64,000 nt of DNA from contig NZ_CP109137.1 in NCBI RefSeq assembly GCF_035918095.1, forward strand, positions 3,970,001-4,034,000, written 5' to 3'. The first letter of the stretch is position 1. Each line of letters begins with the position of its first letter. Of this stretch, positions 61,931-64,000 are shown piece by piece. A program made the translations under genes and the position numbers. Origin of the DNA: Streptomyces sp. NBC_01750. GTDB lineage: Bacteria > Actinomycetota > Actinomycetes > Streptomycetales > Streptomycetaceae. Under the pieces are notes generated by a model, which searched no databases, was not told the DNA's origin, and worked only from the letters and a program-made list of their open reading frames with translations.

Positions 61931-63120
61931 TAGCGGTCCAGATCCAGGTCGAGCATCCGGATCGCGTTGCCGCGCATCAGCTTGTGGACCGTCTCGTCGT
62001 CGAGGCCCTTGACGTGGTCGAGTGCGACCTCCTTCGTGTGCGGGAAGGTCGAGTCGACGTGCGGATAGTCGGTCTCGAAGGTGGCGTTGTCGCGGCCGAC
62101 GACGTCCAGCGAGGCGACGCCGTGCTTGTCGCGGAAGAAGCAGCAGAACATCTGCCGGTAGTAGTACGTCGACGGGGGTTCGGGGATCAGGTCACGCACT
62201 CCGCCCCAGGCCCGGTGTTCCTCCCAGACGTCGTCCGCGCGCTCCAGCGCATACGGGATCCAGCCCATCTGGCCCTCGCTGTATGCCAGCTTGAGCCGCG
62301 GAAACTTCACCAGGACGCCGGAGAAGAGGAAGTCCATCATCGAGGCCATGGCGTTGTTGAAGCTGAGCGAGGCCTGCACGGCCGGCGGCGCGTCCGGCGA
62401 TGCGGCGGGCATCTGCGAGGACGAGCCGATGTGCATGTTCACGACCGTGCCGGTCTCCTGGCAGATCGCGAAGAACGGGTCCCAGTAGCCGGAGTGGATC
62501 GACGGCAGCCCGAGGTGGGTCGGGATCTCGGAGAAGGTCACGGCCTTCACTCCGCGGGCGGCATTGTGCTTGATCTCCGCCACCGCCAGGTCTATGTCCC
62601 AGAGCGGGATGATGCACAGCGGGATCAGCCGGCCGCCGCTGTCGCCGCACCACTCCTGGACCATCCAGTCGTTGTAGGCGCGTACGCAGGCGAGCGCGAC
62701 CTCCTTGTCGTGCGCCTCGGCGAAGGTCTGCCCGCAGAAGCGCGGGAAGGTGGGGAAGCAGAGCGAGGCCTCGACATGGTTGAGGTCCATGTCCTTGAGA
62801 CGTTCCTTCGGGTCCCAGCAGCCGCGCCGCATCTCCGCGCGGGTGATGCCTTCGAGGGTCATGTCGTCGCGATCGAAGCCGACGGCGGCGATATTGCGCT
62901 TGTACGGGAAGGTGAGGTCTTCGTAGATCCACCAGTCGGTCGGCGGGCCGTCGGGATCCATCGTGATCCGGTACTTCCCGGCGACGTAGGCGAGTTCGCC
63001 GATGCCCGCGGTGAGCGGCTTGGGCCCGCGGTCGCGGTATTTCGCCGGCAGCCAGGTCTCGAAGAGGTGGGCCGGCTCGATCACATGGTCGTCGACGCTG
63101 ATGATCCGAGGCAGTTCCAT
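61930..63120 (-). CDS. Amidohydrolase family protein (PF04909-like), paralogue B
   Basis: The 396-residue protein closely resembles paralogue A at 22410: MELPRIISVDDHVIEPAHLFETW, WWIYEDLTFPYKRN, NHVEASLCFPTFPRFCGQTFAEAHDKEVALACVRAYNDWMVQEWCG, NMHIGSSSQMP and a terminal FETDYPHVDSTFPHTKEV. It heads a three-gene operon with the two dehydrogenases; the promoter carries an operator. Its substrate is probably an intermediate close to the dehydrogenation step. ATG at 63120. Confidence 0.85.
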   Translation of the reverse strand: MELPRIISVDDHVIEPAHLFETWLPAKYRDRGPKPLTAGIGELAYVAGKYRITMDPDGPPTDWWIYEDLTFPYKRNIAAVGFDRDDMTLEGITRAEMRRGCWDPKERLKDMDLNHVEASLCFPTFPRFCGQTFAEAHDKEVALACVRAYNDWMVQEWCGDSGGRLIPLCIIPLWDIDLAVAEIKHNAARGVKAVTFSEIPTHLGLPSIHSGYWDPFFAICQETGTVVNMHIGSSSQMPAASPDAPPAVQASLSFNNAMASMMDFLFSGVLVKFPRLKLAYSEGQMGWIPYALERADDVWEEHRAWGGVRDLIPEPPSTYYYRQMFCCFFRDKHGVASLDVVGRDNATFETDYPHVDSTFPHTKEVALDHVKGLDDETVHKLMRGNAIRMLDLDLDR

Positions 63121-63159
63121 GCTGGTGTCCCCTCCGGCGTACGGAATGCGATGTCGGAA

Positions 63160-63176
63160 TCTGATGGACCGTCAGA
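63160..63176. promoter_or_regulatory. Operator site 14 (TCTGATG-GAC-CGTCAGA)
   Basis: Right half perfect, left half 6 of 7. It lies 39 bases upstream of the amidohydrolase start at 63120. Confidence 0.85.
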
Positions 63177-63237
63177 TAGCAGGCTAGCCCCGCACCCCTG
63201 GACCGACAAGGCGGTGAGCCCTACGCTCTCCGCACTA

Positions 63238-63254
63238 TCTGACTATCCGTCAGC
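63238..63254. promoter_or_regulatory. Operator site 15 (TCTGACT-ATC-CGTCAGC)
   Basis: Both halves 6 of 7. It ends 14 bases before the acyl-CoA synthetase ATG at 63269; together with site 14 it lies in a divergent promoter region of 148 bases. Confidence 0.75.
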
Positions 63255-63268
63255 AACGGAGGCCGGGC

Positions 63269-64000
63269 ATGAACCAGACAGCACACGCCCTGGGGCGGTC
63301 GCGCACACTCTGGGAACTCGTCGAACTCCGCGCCGGGCTCACCCCGGACCGCCCAGTGCTGATCCAGGACGACCGCAGCCTCACCTTCGGCGCGCTGCGG
63401 GACCGCTCCGAACGGGTCGCCGCGGGGCTGTACGAGCTCGGGGTGCGGCCCGGCAGTGTGGTCGCCTGGCAGCTGCCGACCCGGATGGAGACGGCGCTGC
63501 TCTCCTTCGCGCTCGCCCGGCTCGGAGCCGTACAGTCGCCGGTCATCCCCTTCTACCGGGACCGCGAGGTGGGCTTCGCGCTGCGGGAGTCCAAGGCGGA
63601 GTTCTTCGCCGTTCCGGGCACCTGGCGCGGCTTCGACCACGCGGGCATGGCGCTCCGCCTCTCGCTGGAGCTGCCCGAGCCGCCACTGGTCTTCGATGCG
63701 TACGGCACACTGCCCGACGCCGATCCCTCCGTACTGCCGCCGCCGCCCGCCGACGGAACGTCCGTCCGCTGGATCTACTGGACCTCCGGCACCACCTCGG
63801 ACCCCAAGGGCGTGCTGCACACCGACCGTTCGCTGATCGCGGGCGGCTCCACCCTGGCCCACGCGCTGAAGCTGTCGTCCGACGACGTCGGCTCGATGGC
63901 GTTCCCCTTCGCGCACATCGCCGGGCCCGACTACACGGTGATGCTGCTGTTGTACGGCTTCCCCGCGGTGATGTTCGAGCACTTCGCGCTGCCCGACGCC
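63269..64000 (+). CDS. Acyl-CoA synthetase/AMP ligase, N-terminal part (runs off the right edge)
   Basis: The frame opens with ATG at 63269, preceded by ggagg, and stays open for 244 codons to the window end. The protein begins MNQTAHALGRSRTLWELVEL and contains VLIQDDRSLTFGALRDRSERVAAGLYELGVRPGSVVAWQLPTRMETALLSFALARLGAVQSPVIPFYRDREVGFALRESKAEFFAVP and the ATP motif YWTSGTTSDPKGVLHT. This is an AMP-forming acyl-CoA synthetase. It gives the pathway a third way to make CoA esters, with the enzymes at 28321 and 45595. The C-terminal half is outside the window. Confidence 0.85.
   Translation, partial: MNQTAHALGRSRTLWELVELRAGLTPDRPVLIQDDRSLTFGALRDRSERVAAGLYELGVRPGSVVAWQLPTRMETALLSFALARLGAVQSPVIPFYRDREVGFALRESKAEFFAVPGTWRGFDHAGMALRLSLELPEPPLVFDAYGTLPDADPSVLPPPPADGTSVRWIYWTSGTTSDPKGVLHTDRSLIAGGSTLAHALKLSSDDVGSMAFPFAHIAGPDYTVMLLLYGFPAVMFEHFALPDA

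Overview
The window is a very GC-rich chromosomal segment of a Streptomyces-type actinomycete. The evidence is strong third-position G/C, an AfsR regulator followed by an AfsS-like repeat protein, an XRE(DUF5753)/DUF397 pair beside an RsbW-like ATPase, an FbiC gene for coenzyme F420, several luciferase-like F420-type oxidoreductases, many GTG/TTG starts, and Streptomyces-style GC-rich intergenic hairpin repeats. I see no rRNA, tRNA, insertion sequence or CRISPR array.

Layout. 1-2.4 kb: 5' part of fbiC (runs off the left edge), a Uma2-like protein and a winged-helix/zinc-ribbon protein. 3-6.7 kb: a tightly packed cassette of an SseB-like protein, an unknown helical protein, a large protein with a putative type VII secretion N-terminal module and a variable C-terminal tip, then two tandem DUF4279-like proteins that look like immunity genes. 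6.7-14.8 kb: ATPase/XRE/DUF397 trio, a membrane protein, a luciferase-like (LLM) gene with a broken 3' copy nearby, a Tat-exported PHP protein, a DUF3995-ECF sigma-SRPBCC operon and a HIT protein. 15-23.6 kb: acylase/aldehyde dehydrogenase operon, two LLM oxidoreductases, an SDR, a hotdog thioesterase and an amidohydrolase. 23.8-28.2 kb: polysaccharide deacetylase lipoprotein, AfsR and AfsS-like gene. 28.3-32.3 kb: acyl-CoA synthetase diverging from thiolase-like/DUF35/enoyl-CoA hydratase genes. 32.4-38 kb: small secreted proteins, a Ser/Thr kinase with a beta-propeller, and a VOC protein. 38-64 kb: TetR regulator, Ddn-like F420 protein, four acyl-CoA dehydrogenases, a second thiolase-like/DUF35 set, flavin monooxygenase and reductase, an NDP-forming acyl-CoA ligase, enoyl-CoA hydratase, SDR, alcohol dehydrogenase, a cyclase-family protein, transporters, a second amidohydrolase, and the start of another acyl-CoA synthetase at the right edge.

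The most notable signal is a 17-bp palindrome, consensus TCTGACG-N3-CGTCAGA. I found 15 copies between 19.7 and 63.3 kb, all close to the start codons of these catabolic genes (3-46 bp for the nearer copy) and in no intergenic region outside them that I noticed. It ties about ten promoters into one local regulon: acyl-CoA activation (three ligases), beta-oxidation-like steps (four dehydrogenases, two hydratases, thiolase-like/DUF35 pairs), F420- and flavin-linked redox, and hydrolases. Together this looks like an undescribed acyl-CoA catabolic pathway, comparable in logic to actinobacterial steroid or isoprenoid degradation, but without recognisable steroid-ring genes here. The TetR gene at 38086 is the best candidate regulator.

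Functional names come from reading translated sequences by eye. No database search was run, so family names are recognition and the pathway is inference.
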